Assembly: GCA_047517485.1 (NCBI GenBank)
Contig: JAKZSU010000022.1
Location: 1-29,813, forward strand
From: JAKZSU01 sp047517485
Lineage (GTDB): Bacteria; Pseudomonadota; Alphaproteobacteria; UBA7887
DNA length: 29,813 bases
Reading direction: 5' to 3'
The translations under genes were made by a program, and so were the position numbers. The notes under the pieces were generated by a model. It did not search any database and was not told the origin of the DNA. It worked only from the letters and a program-made list of their open reading frames with translations. This document shows, piece after piece, positions 22,800 through 29,813 of this stretch (position 1 is the first letter of the stretch; the number at the start of each line of letters is the position of its first letter).

Positions 22800-23864
22800 G
22801 TGCTCTACCGCGAGTCCGGCCAGTACAAATCGAGCTATGCCGCCGATCAGGCGATCTTCCCGATCCGTCAGGATCGCTGGGGGGTTATCGCGGCGTTGCT
22901 GGCGATCATGTTCATCGTGCCGTTGGTCGCCTCGGAATATCTGCTGCATTCGGTGTTGATCCCCTTCCTCATCCTGTCGGTGGCGGCGATGGGGCTCAAC
23001 ATTCTGTTGGGCTATTGCGGCCAGATATCGCTCGGGACCGCGGGCTTCATGGCGGTGGGAGCATTCGCCGCCTATAAATTCGCCACCGGCATGTCGTATC
23101 TGCCGACGCCGGTCGTGTTCGTCCTTGCCGGCCTGGTGGCGGCAGCGGTGGGGGTATTTTTTGGGCTTCCGTCGCTCCGTATCAAGGGGTTCTATCTCGC
23201 GGTGACGACGCTGGGCGCGCATTTCTTTATCGAATGGGTGATTACCCATTTCGGCTGGTTCACCAATTATTCCGCCTCGGGGGTGATCTCGGCGCCCAAG
23301 ATCTTTCTGTTCGGCATGCCGATCGAGAGCGCCGAGTCGCGCTACATGTTCACCTTGGCGATCGTCATCATTCTCGCGCTGCTGATGAAGAACCTGGTGC
23401 GCAGCGCGATCGGCCGGGCCTGGATGGCGGTGCGCGACATGGATGTTGCCGCCGAGGTCATCGGGATCAACTTGTTGCGCACCAAACTGATCGCCTTCGC
23501 GGTCAGCTCGTTCTATTGCGGGATCGCCGGCGCAATGTACGTATTTCTCTATCTTGGCACGGTGGAGCCGCAAGGTTTCGACATCAACCGCGCCTTCCAG
23601 GTTTTGTTCATGGTGATCATCGGTGGGCTGGGCAGCGTCCTTGGCTCCTTCCTCGGCGCCGCCTTCATCGTCATGCTGCCGATTCTGATCACCAATGTGG
23701 CCAGTATCTTCGGATCGGCGATCCCGACACATGTGCTCTCGAACGCCGAGCTGATCGTGTTCGGCGCGCTGATCATATTCTTTCTTATCGTCGAGCCGGC
23801 GGGTTTGGCGCGGCTCTGGCAGATCGGCAAGGAAAAGCTGCGGATGTGGCCGTTTCCGTATTAG
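22800..23864 (+). CDS. livM: Branched-chain amino acid-type ABC transporter permease (LivM)
   Basis: A 354-residue permease with multiple membrane segments and the LivM signatures N-I-L-L-G-Y-C-G-Q-I-S-L-G-T-A-G-F-M, I-G-R-A-W-M-A-V-R-D-M-D-V-A-A-E-V-I-G and G-G-L-G-S-V-L-G-S-F-L-G-A. The start is GTG at 22800, two bases after the livH stop, with GAGAGG upstream; the frame is open further 5' inside livH, but without family character. It forms the channel with LivH. Confidence 0.92.
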   Translation: MLYRESGQYKSSYAADQAIFPIRQDRWGVIAALLAIMFIVPLVASEYLLHSVLIPFLILSVAAMGLNILLGYCGQISLGTAGFMAVGAFAAYKFATGMSYLPTPVVFVLAGLVAAAVGVFFGLPSLRIKGFYLAVTTLGAHFFIEWVITHFGWFTNYSASGVISAPKIFLFGMPIESAESRYMFTLAIVIILALLMKNLVRSAIGRAWMAVRDMDVAAEVIGINLLRTKLIAFAVSSFYCGIAGAMYVFLYLGTVEPQGFDINRAFQVLFMVIIGGLGSVLGSFLGAAFIVMLPILITNVASIFGSAIPTHVLSNAELIVFGALIIFFLIVEPAGLARLWQIGKEKLRMWPFPY

Positions 23865-23958
23865 CGACGGTTTTGTTGGCGCCGCCCGGCGTGTTATCGT
23901 GGACGCGCGGGGTTGCAAAGAAATGGGCGGAGCACCGCCATCACAGGAGGATCATGTT

Positions 23959-25293
23959 ATGGGGCTCAAGAGGATCGCAGTTGGCTTTGCCGCACTGGCG
24001 GCTCTGACGCTGTCCTGGGCCGGCGGCGCCGGTGCCGAGAGCGAAGAAGATATGCAGTTTTTTCCGGTCAACGCCTATTGGACCGGCCCCTACGCGGCGG
24101 GTGGTTCGGCGTTCGGTGGCGGCCTGATCGATTATATGAAGATGCTGAACGCCCGCGACGGCGGCATCAACGGGGTCAAACTGTTCTGGGAAAAGTGCGA
24201 GACGCAATACCAGAACGACCGGATTATCGAATGCTACGAGCGGATGAAGCACCGCGGCGCCGGCATGCCGCTGTTCCATCCGATGAGCACCGGCGGCACT
24301 TACGCCGTGTTCGAGCGCGCGTGGAAGGACAAGATCCCCGTGCTCACCATCGGCTATGGTCGCACCGACGCGTCCGACGGCAGCATCTTCCCTTATTTGT
24401 TTCCGATGCTGACCAACTATTGGTCGCAGAATACCGCCAAGATCCGCTTCATCGGCAGCCGGGTCGGCGGTATGGAAAACTTGAGCGGGCTGAAGCTCGC
24501 CAACATTTATCACGACTCGGCGTACGGCAAGGAGACCATCCCGGTGCTCAACCGCCAGGCCGAAATCTATGGTTTCGAGGTTCGCCATTTTCCGGTCGCC
24601 CATCCGGGTCTCGACCAGAAAGCAATCTGGCTGCAGATCGGCCGGCAATATAAGCCCGATTGGGTGATCTTGCGCGGCTGGGGGGTGATGAACCCGACCG
24701 CGATCAAGGAAGCCCAGCGCGTAGGCTTCCCAAGCGATCATTTAGTCGGCGTATGGTGGTCGGGGGCCGAGGAAGACACCATTCCCGCGGGGAGCGCGGC
24801 CGAAGGCTACATCGCCGCCGGTTTCCATGCCTCGGGAACCGATTTCGATGTGATCCAGGACATTCTCAAATATGTCTACGACGAAGGCGAGGGCGAGCTG
24901 CCGCGCGAGCGGGTCGGCTCGATCTATTATAATCGCGCCATCGTCTGGGCTATCGTATCCACCGAAGCGCTGCGCAAGGCGATGGATATGTTCGGCGATC
25001 GCCCGGTGATCGGCACCGAGGTGCAGCAGGCGTTGGAAGTCCTCAGCCTCGACCCGGCGGGGATCGAAAAACTTGGCGCGACCGGCTTGGTGCCACCGTT
25101 CGCGATCACCTGTGACGATCACGAGGGCGGTGCCTCGGTGCTGTTCATGCAGTGGACGGACGGCAAGTGGAACCAGATCTCGGACTGGATCGAAACCGAT
25201 CAGGATCTGGTTCGGCCGATGGTCGAGGCTTCGGCGGCGGCGTACGGCGCGGAGAAGGGTGTTACGCCGCGCGACTGTGCCAGCGGCGGCTGA
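23959..25293 (+). CDS. ABC transporter substrate-binding protein (LivK-like)
   Basis: A 444-residue periplasmic binding protein of the Leu/Ile/Val-binding superfamily, larger than classical LivK (about 370). Signal peptide M-G-L-K-R-I then hydrophobic, ending A-G-A near residue 26. The mature part begins with F-F-P-V-N-A-Y-W-T-G-P-Y-A-A-G-G and contains the ligand-site region H-P-M-S-T-G-G-T-Y-A-V-F. AGGAGG (23945-23950) lies eight bases before the ATG. The operon also encodes a CoA ligase, so the ligand is more likely a carboxylic acid than an amino acid; this is inference. Confidence 0.9.
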   Translation: MGLKRIAVGFAALAALTLSWAGGAGAESEEDMQFFPVNAYWTGPYAAGGSAFGGGLIDYMKMLNARDGGINGVKLFWEKCETQYQNDRIIECYERMKHRGAGMPLFHPMSTGGTYAVFERAWKDKIPVLTIGYGRTDASDGSIFPYLFPMLTNYWSQNTAKIRFIGSRVGGMENLSGLKLANIYHDSAYGKETIPVLNRQAEIYGFEVRHFPVAHPGLDQKAIWLQIGRQYKPDWVILRGWGVMNPTAIKEAQRVGFPSDHLVGVWWSGAEEDTIPAGSAAEGYIAAGFHASGTDFDVIQDILKYVYDEGEGELPRERVGSIYYNRAIVWAIVSTEALRKAMDMFGDRPVIGTEVQQALEVLSLDPAGIEKLGATGLVPPFAITCDDHEGGASVLFMQWTDGKWNQISDWIETDQDLVRPMVEASAAAYGAEKGVTPRDCASGG

Positions 25294-25333
25294 GCCTCGA
25301 CTCGGGACCCTAGAGATCGTGGCAGCGGAAGAA

Positions 25334-26155
25334 ATGACCAACAGCAACGGCGCCGCGCCGCTGCTGTTGGTCAATAATATCGAGGTCGTCTACGACCGCG
25401 TCATTTTGGTGCTGAAGGGTGTTTCGTTTTCGGTGCCCGAAGGCGGGGTGGTGACCCTGCTCGGCGCCAACGGTGCCGGCAAAACGACGACGCTCAAGGC
25501 GATCTCCAACCTGTTGCGCTCGGAACGCGGCGAAGTGACCAAGGGGCGCATCGAATATGCCGGCGAGGCGATCGAGAGCCTGAGTGCCTCCGATTTGGTA
25601 CGTCGCGGTGTTATTCAGGTGATGGAAGGCCGTCATTGCTTCGAGCATTTGACGGTCGACGAGAACCTGCTGACCGGTGCCTACTCGCGGCGCGACGGCC
25701 GCGCCGCCGTGCGCCAGGATCTCGATCGTGTCTATGAATATTTCCCCGCCCTGCAACGCCGGCGCGATAGCCAGGCGGGCTACATATCGGGCGGAGAACA
25801 GCAAATGACGGCGCTGGGGCGGGCCTTGATGGCGCGACCCAAGTTGATCTTGCTCGACGAGCCGTCGATGGGGCTGGCGCCGCAGTTGGTCAAGGAGATT
25901 TTCGAGATCGTTCGCCGTCTCAACAAGGAAGAAGGCGTCAGCTTTCTCATCGCCGAGCAGAACGCGACGATCGCGCTTCGCTATGCCGATCACGGCTATA
26001 TTCTCGAGAATGGCCGGGTTGTCCTCGATGGCGAAGCGTCGATGCTGAGAGAGAACGAAGACATCAAGGAATTCTATCTCGGCCTCAGCGAAAGCGGTCG
26101 CAAGAGTTATCGTGACGTCAAACACTATCGCCGTCGCAAGCGCTGGCTGGCTTAG
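25334..26155 (+). CDS. livF: Branched-chain amino acid-type ABC transporter ATP-binding protein (LivF)
   Basis: A 273-residue ATPase with Walker A G-A-N-G-A-G-K-T-T-T, the LivF-typical V-I-Q-V-M-E-G-R-H-C-F-E-H-L-T-V, the signature I-S-G-G-E-Q-Q-M, Walker B L-I-L-L-D-E-P-S-M-G-L-A-P and the H-loop substitute A-E-Q-N. A basic tail (K-H-Y-R-R-R-K-R-W) extends beyond most LivF. The ATG at 25334 has only a close GGAAGAA upstream; GTG at 25319 is an in-frame alternative. The first 13 codons form a strong hairpin (see 25335-25373). It is the last gene of the operon. Confidence 0.92.
   Translation: MTNSNGAAPLLLVNNIEVVYDRVILVLKGVSFSVPEGGVVTLLGANGAGKTTTLKAISNLLRSERGEVTKGRIEYAGEAIESLSASDLVRRGVIQVMEGRHCFEHLTVDENLLTGAYSRRDGRAAVRQDLDRVYEYFPALQRRRDSQAGYISGGEQQMTALGRALMARPKLILLDEPSMGLAPQLVKEIFEIVRRLNKEEGVSFLIAEQNATIALRYADHGYILENGRVVLDGEASMLRENEDIKEFYLGLSESGRKSYRDVKHYRRRKRWLA
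25335..25373 (+). other. 18-bp hairpin over the livF start codon
   Basis: Arms 25335-25352 and 25356-25373 pair at 17 of 18 positions (one A-C mismatch) with a 3-base CCG loop. The structure begins at the second base of the livF ATG, so the start codon is tied into the stem. No T-run follows. It could limit livF translation unless ribosomes arriving from livK open it, or stabilise the upstream message. Confidence 0.55.
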
Positions 26156-26357
26156 TTTTCCGATTCCAGCCTAGTCGATTGCGCTCTATCGGGTCGTTTC
26201 ACGGCCCCGACTCGGGATTACCCGCCACAAAATTGATGTGCAAATTGCTACCGTCATACGGCTTGGCGGGGAAGAAATTTGTAATCTAGTGTAAATTGGG
26301 GTGCAATTTTTTCTCAATCCGTGTGATTTTCATCGGAATTAGTTGCCGTCTTTTTCA

Positions 26358-26392
26358 AGTGCGCTAATGTTATGCATTAGAAACGTCGCACT
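26358..26392. repeat. Nested inverted repeat
   Basis: An inner stem CTAATG / CATTAG with a TTATG loop sits inside an outer stem AGTGCG / CGCACT, separated on one side by AAACGT. As RNA it gives a bulged hairpin of twelve pairs; as DNA it could be a dimeric-regulator site. No T-run follows on the plus strand. Confidence 0.4.
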
Positions 26393-26621
26393 AGGGCTCG
26401 ATCCGTAGTGCGGTCGAATCTTGGGTTACACGATCGGGGCACCTTGGTTATGTTGGATCGTTGTGACAAACTTGTGGCGAATGGCAGACTAACTGCGCTT
26501 CTGTTATCCGAGAGCTAGGTCGGGAAAAAAAGGTTCCGAAAACGAACAAATGCGGCAGTTGCGATAACTCATGTGTGTTTTTGGCCGCTTATCGCGGCGA
26601 TCGGTTCAGGTGGGATGGCTA

Positions 26622-26649
26622 ATGACAAGCCAGCCTAAATTTTTATAGC
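26622..26649 (+). promoter_or_regulatory. Possible promoter of the tailed MarR gene
   Basis: ATGACA (26622-26627) and TATAGC (26644-26649) are 16 bases apart and lie 29 bases before the ATG. Both hexamers match consensus in four of six positions. It is the best candidate in this gap but not strong. Confidence 0.35.
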
Positions 26650-26677
26650 AAGCTTTGATAGCGAGGGTTTGATCTCC

Positions 26678-27421
26678 ATGGCAGTTCAGAAGAAGAAGGC
26701 GCCGGCGAAGAAGGCGAAAGCCAAACCGGCGAAGGCCAAGACGGTGGCGAAGAAGGCAGCGCCTAAGAAGGCGGCTCCCAAGAAGGCGGCTCCCAAGAAG
26801 GCAGTGGCAAAGAGAGCCGCGCCGAAGAAAGTCGTAGCCAAGAAGAGGGCCGCGAAGAAGACCGTCGCGAAAAAAGCGCCGGCACGCGCCGCCGCCAAGC
26901 GCCGTAAGGCCGTTGTCAAGAAGGCCGCTCCGAAGCGGGCGACCGCGCGCAAGGCCGCCGTGAAGCGGGCCGCGAAGCCGGCCCGCCAAGCCAAGCACGA
27001 AGGCACGACCACCCATCGGGTGGCCTTGGCATCGAGATTGCTGGTTCGGTCGCTTTCCGCTCGCCTCAACCCCAAGGGTATTGGCTACGGCCAATTCCCG
27101 GTGTTGCAGCATTTGTGGGAAGAGGACGGTTTGACCCAGAAGGAGCTCAGCAATCGGGTTCGTATCGAAGCGCCGACGATGGTGCGGACTCTCGATCGCA
27201 TGGAACGTGAAAAGCTGGTCACCCGAACCCGTAGTGAAACCGATCGCCGGCAAATTCACATCCGGTTGACCCCGAAAGGCAAGGGTCTCAAGTCCGGCCT
27301 GGCGTCCTTGTCGGGCAAGGTCGATACCCTCGCGCTCAAGGGGATAAGCGTCAAGGATCGCGCCCAGCTCGACAAACTGATGGGCCGCGTGATCAAGAAC
27401 CTCGAGGCCGATTCCTCGTAG
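26678..27421 (+). CDS. MarR-family regulator with histone H1-like Lys/Ala-rich N-terminal tail
   Basis: A 247-residue protein with two unlike halves. Residues 1-107 are almost only Lys, Ala, Pro, Arg and Val, with about 44 basic residues and no Asp or Glu; three exact A-P-K-K-A units lie at 28-42, similar to histone H1 or AlgP tails. Residues 112-245 form a MarR fold: helix H-R-V-A-L-A-S-R-L-L-V-R, recognition part L-T-Q-K-E-L-S-N-R-V-R-I-E-A-P-T-M-V-R, and wing E-T-D-R-R-Q-I-H-I-R-L-T-P-K-G. The tail should bind DNA or another polyanion without sequence preference, while the MarR part reads a site; this is inference. ATG at 26678 preferred over TTG at 26669; GAGGG lies ten bases upstream. 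A terminator follows. Confidence 0.9.
   Translation: MAVQKKKAPAKKAKAKPAKAKTVAKKAAPKKAAPKKAAPKKAVAKRAAPKKVVAKKRAAKKTVAKKAPARAAAKRRKAVVKKAAPKRATARKAAVKRAAKPARQAKHEGTTTHRVALASRLLVRSLSARLNPKGIGYGQFPVLQHLWEEDGLTQKELSNRVRIEAPTMVRTLDRMEREKLVTRTRSETDRRQIHIRLTPKGKGLKSGLASLSGKVDTLALKGISVKDRAQLDKLMGRVIKNLEADSS
26759..26803 (+). repeat. Three tandem 15-base units in the basic tail
   Basis: Each unit encodes A-P-K-K-A; units two and three differ at only one base. Such in-frame repeats can expand or contract by slippage, changing tail length without a frameshift. Confidence 0.7.
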
Positions 27422-27470
27422 CAGGGTCGATCTCGCTCGGGCGCGCGCGGCGCTCGGGCGATCTCTATCG

Positions 27471-27513
27471 AAAAGGGCAGGTGGCGGCCACGAACGGTCG
27501 CGCCTGCCTTTTT
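27471..27513 (+). terminator. Intrinsic terminator after the tailed MarR gene
   Basis: A long two-part stem: outer AAAAGGGCAGG pairs with CCTGCCTTTTT (one G-T wobble), and inner GCGGCC pairs with GGTCGC (one wobble) around a 6-base loop. The outer arm ends in five Ts. It lies 50 bases past the stop and 29 bases before the next gene, which thus probably has its own start or relies on read-through. Confidence 0.75.
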
Positions 27514-27542
27514 GTTGGCGACTGGAGCCGGGAAAGCTGACC

Positions 27543-28073
27543 ATGACGGACGCACAAACGCGGGTGTTGGTGCTCATGCGTCACGCGAAATCGGCGTGGG
27601 GCGGCGGATTCTCCAGCGATAGCGAGCGGCCATTGGACGAACGCGGTCGCCGGGCCGCACCGGTCATGGCCTCGTATCTGGCGGACACCGGCGCGGTCCC
27701 GGATCTCGTCCTCTGCTCGAGCGCCTTGCGCGCACGACAAACCCTCGACCGGATGGTTCACGATTTCGACCCAAGGCCGGAAATTCGCTCCGACGACGGG
27801 CTCTATCTTGCCGAACACCGTGAGATTCTGTCGCGGATCCGAGCGATCGAGGCGACTTGGCGCAAGGTGTTGGTGATCGGTCACAATCCCGGCCTGCAAA
27901 TCTTGGCGGCCCGCTTGGTGGGGCGCGCGAATCCGGCCGAGGCGGCGCGCGTCGAGGCCAAATTTCCGACCGCGGGGCTGGTCCACTTGGCGGTCACCCT
28001 CGAGAACTGGCAAGATCTGTCACCCGATACCATCGCCGCGGCAACTTTCGTCGCACCCAAGCATCTGGTTTGA
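27543..28073 (+). CDS. SixA-like histidine phosphatase family protein
   Basis: A 176-residue cytosolic phosphatase of the RHG/SixA type. The catalytic motif L-M-R-H-A-K-S-A-W (residues 11-19) supplies the nucleophilic His; R-P-L-D-E-R-G-R follows, then C-S-S-A-L-R-A-R-Q-T and the second His in V-I-G-H-N-P-G-L. The R-H-A-K-S form is characteristic of SixA, which removes phosphate from phosphohistidine in phosphorelay proteins. GGGAAAG lies about five bases before the ATG. Just 18 bases separate it from the CYTH-CHAD gene, so the two are probably cotranscribed. Confidence 0.9.
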   Translation: MTDAQTRVLVLMRHAKSAWGGGFSSDSERPLDERGRRAAPVMASYLADTGAVPDLVLCSSALRARQTLDRMVHDFDPRPEIRSDDGLYLAEHREILSRIRAIEATWRKVLVIGHNPGLQILAARLVGRANPAEAARVEAKFPTAGLVHLAVTLENWQDLSPDTIAAATFVAPKHLV

Positions 28074-28091
28074 GGTGTGGTATGACAAGAT

Positions 28092-29669
28092 GTGGAACCT
28101 CAACACGTCGACGCCATCTCCGACGACAAGGAAGTGGAGCTTAAGCTCGGCCTTAGCCGGCGTGCGGCCGCTACGCTCTGCCGACACCCCCTGGTCAAGG
28201 CGGCCGCTGTCGCCGGGCCCGAGCAACGCCGGCTGGCGACCGTCTATTACGACACACCGGATCTCGACCTCTTTCACGATGGCCATTTCCTGCGCGTCCG
28301 CGATGACGGCAACAGCACCGTCCAGGCGTTGAAATCCCGTGCCTCGGTGGTCGCCGGGCTTGAGATCCGGCGCGAGAGCGAATACCCGCTCGACGATCAC
28401 CGACCGAAACCCGAACTGATTGTCGATCCGCCGCCGTGTTTAAGAGATCCCGAGGTGCTGGCGGCCTTGCGACCGACGGTAACAACCGCCTTCACCCGCA
28501 CCTCTTGGATGATCGCGACCGAGGGCGGCGGGCGGATCGAACTGGCATTCGATCGCGGACACATTCTCGCCGGCGATCGGCGCCTGCCGCTTTGTGAGAT
28601 CGAGCTCGAACTCAAGCACGGGCCGGCGGCGGTGATATTCGACTTTGCGCTCGCGCTTGCCGACGCCGTTCCGCTGCGCATTGGTGAGGACAGTAAGGCG
28701 GTGCGCGGCTTTAGCGCGATCGCGGCAGGCGCGCCCGGCTGGTCGAAAGCGCGGAAGCTTGTTCATGCCGGCGGCGATTCCACAGAGGCGGTGTTGGTCC
28801 GAATCGTCGGGGCGTGTCTCGAGCAAATTTCGCTCAATCAGGCGTGCGCGGCGGCGGGATCGGACCCGGAGGGCGTTCATCAACTCCGTGTCGGCACTAG
28901 GCGGCTGCGATCGGCGCTGTCGGTCTATGCGAATCTGGTTGCCGATGACGAGGCCTCGACAGTCCGTGCCGAGCTTCGTTGGTTGGCGACTCGAATGGGG
29001 CCGGCGCGCGATATCGACGTTTTCGTCACTGATATAATTGGCCCCATCGCCGACGCTTTCGACGCCGACCCCGGGGTCGCGGCGTTGCGGACGCTGGCCG
29101 ACCAACGCAGGGCCACGGCGTATCGCGGTGTGCGGCGTGCGTTGCGATCGCGGCGCGCCTTGTGCGCGATGTTGACTGCCGGGCGGTGGCTGGAAAATCG
29201 GGCATGGCGGGCCGTTGCCTCTACAGCGGTGCTCGCGCGCCTCGATCATCCGGTCGAAGGGTTCGCGGCGCGGGTTTTGGCCAAGCGTCATCGCCGCCTG
29301 CACAAGATCGGCGCCTCGCTCGAGCATAGGTCGACCGACGATCTCCATCGCCTGCGCATCGAGATCAAGAAGCAACGCTATGCGGTGGAATATTTCGCCG
29401 GCGTATTCGCGCCGCGGCGGGCGCAAAAGTACTTGCTCGCGCTCAAAACCTTGCAGGATGGGCTGGGGTCGCTCAACGACGCGGCGGTGGCGCAAAGAAT
29501 TCTCGACGATCTGCTGCGCGATGTGCCGCGTAGCGGCGCGCGGCGCCGGGATGCCGAGCGCGGCGCCGCCCTGGTGACCGGCTGGCATGGCGCGAAAATC
29601 GCCGCACAACGCGAAGACTTGGACGAATACTGGCGCCACTGGCGGCGCTGCAAGCCGTTCTGGGAATAA
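28092..29669 (+). CDS. CYTH and CHAD domain-containing protein
   Basis: A 525-residue two-domain protein. The N-terminal CYTH (triphosphate tunnel) domain covers about residues 12-205, with the metal/phosphate motif E-V-E-L-K-L and Y-Y-D-T-P-D-L-D-L and R-V-R-D. The CHAD domain (about 245-525) has the two duplicated helical signatures H-Q-L-R-V-G-T-R-R-L-R-S and H-R-L-R-I-E-I-K-K-Q-R-Y with conserved His and basic residues. CYTH proteins cut inorganic triphosphate or related substrates; CHAD domains bind polyphosphate. Start is GTG at 28092; the nearby ATGs at 28082 and 28090 are in other frames. It follows the SixA-like gene. Confidence 0.92.
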   Translation: MEPQHVDAISDDKEVELKLGLSRRAAATLCRHPLVKAAAVAGPEQRRLATVYYDTPDLDLFHDGHFLRVRDDGNSTVQALKSRASVVAGLEIRRESEYPLDDHRPKPELIVDPPPCLRDPEVLAALRPTVTTAFTRTSWMIATEGGGRIELAFDRGHILAGDRRLPLCEIELELKHGPAAVIFDFALALADAVPLRIGEDSKAVRGFSAIAAGAPGWSKARKLVHAGGDSTEAVLVRIVGACLEQISLNQACAAAGSDPEGVHQLRVGTRRLRSALSVYANLVADDEASTVRAELRWLATRMGPARDIDVFVTDIIGPIADAFDADPGVAALRTLADQRRATAYRGVRRALRSRRALCAMLTAGRWLENRAWRAVASTAVLARLDHPVEGFAARVLAKRHRRLHKIGASLEHRSTDDLHRLRIEIKKQRYAVEYFAGVFAPRRAQKYLLALKTLQDGLGSLNDAAVAQRILDDLLRDVPRSGARRRDAERGAALVTGWHGAKIAAQREDLDEYWRHWRRCKPFWE

Positions 29670-29715
29670 TACCAATAGGGTATCCACTTCGCTCTCGTGA
29701 TGTCAATATGTTGGG

Positions 29716-29813
29716 ATGGCGAACCCGGCATCCCATCCCGAAGGCGGGGTCGACTACCCGCGCACCCTGACTGAATTCGACGCGTGGTTCGTGTCGGAGA
29801 CGGCGTGTGCGGA
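29716..29813 (+). mobile_element. 5' end of a probable IS1595-family transposase gene (partial)
   Basis: The ATG at 29716 opens a frame that reaches the window edge (32 codons). It reads D-Y-P-R-T-L-T-E-F-D-A-W-F-V-S-E-T-A-C-A, close to the N-terminal part of IS1595-type transposases that precedes their zinc-ribbon (Y-P-R-x-x-x-E-F-x-x-W-F). The left end of the element should lie in the 46 bases between the CYTH-CHAD stop and this ATG, but without the right end neither the terminal repeat nor a target duplication can be defined. Confidence 0.6.

Larger units (their letters stand above)
26156..26677. other. 522-base AT-richer intergenic region without a gene
   Basis: No ORF on either strand is supported. 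The segment is clearly richer in A and T than its flanks. It holds three related 10-mers, GTGCAAATTG (26238-26247), GTGTAAATTG (26289-26298) and GTGCAATTTT (26301-26310), a composite hairpin (26358-26392) and a short TTGTGACAA palindrome (26461-26469). It also has a promoter-like pair near its end. It separates the liv operon from the tailed MarR gene. Regulator binding, a small RNA or a relic are all possible. Confidence 0.5.

Noticed and set aside
26190..26220. Weak stem CGGGTCG / CGACTCG after livF as operon terminator
   Set aside because: Only about seven pairs with a wobble and no T-run; not enough to call.
26156..26677. tRNA or rRNA gene in the AT-rich gap
   Set aside because: No cloverleaf, T-loop consensus or CCA end could be found.
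26759..26803. Tandem 15-base repeats considered as a CRISPR-like or iteron array
   Set aside because: The repeats are contiguous, in frame and encode A-P-K-K-A in a basic tail; there are no spacers.

Overview
The window is GC-rich chromosomal DNA of a Gram-negative bacterium, most likely an alphaproteobacterium of the Rhodospirillales type. This rests on codon and base use, Tat-exported sulfur-oxidation proteins, a periplasmic c-type-cytochrome amine dehydrogenase, and a Liv-type ABC operon fused to an acyl-CoA synthetase gene. Taxonomy is inferred from gene content only. Genes are dense, overlaps of 4-11 bases are common, and one short mobile-element fragment lies at the right edge.

Region 1 (1-3113, minus strand) is a compact periplasmic sulfur operon: a diheme cytochrome c, the flavocytochrome c sulfide dehydrogenase flavoprotein, SoxY and SoxZ, read from one good sigma70-like promoter (3085-3113). 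Region 2 (3337-6106, plus) carries an EF-G-like GTPase with an altered G3 motif and a two-CBS-domain protein.

Region 3 (6371-16726) is a quinohemoprotein amine dehydrogenase (QHNDH) locus. qhpA-qhpD-qhpC-qhpB end in a strong intrinsic terminator. An aldo/keto reductase gene follows in the opposite orientation, then a second plus-strand block with the maturation genes qhpF (ABC transporter) and qhpE (subtilisin-like leader peptidase), and a divergent CcmF-type heme lyase gene overlapping qhpE. Neither the flavin monooxygenase QhpG nor a QhpR-type regulator is visible. All four QhpC cross-link cysteines and their partners are present.

Region 4 (16620-18742) has a divergent pair: an iron-sulfur RNA uridine methyltransferase (minus) and a SAM hydroxide adenosyltransferase (plus), whose TATAAT box lies so close to the ATG that a leaderless message is likely. 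Region 5 (19063-26155) is an acyl-CoA synthetase-livG-livH-livM-livK-livF operon, probably for uptake and CoA activation of an organic acid; a very strong hairpin covers the livF start.

Region 6 (26156-29669) begins with a 522-base AT-richer intergenic segment with repeats and hairpins. It is followed by a MarR-family regulator carrying a 107-residue histone-H1-like Lys/Ala tail, a SixA-like phosphohistidine phosphatase and a CYTH-CHAD protein. The window ends in the first 32 codons of what looks like an IS1595-type transposase (29716-29813).
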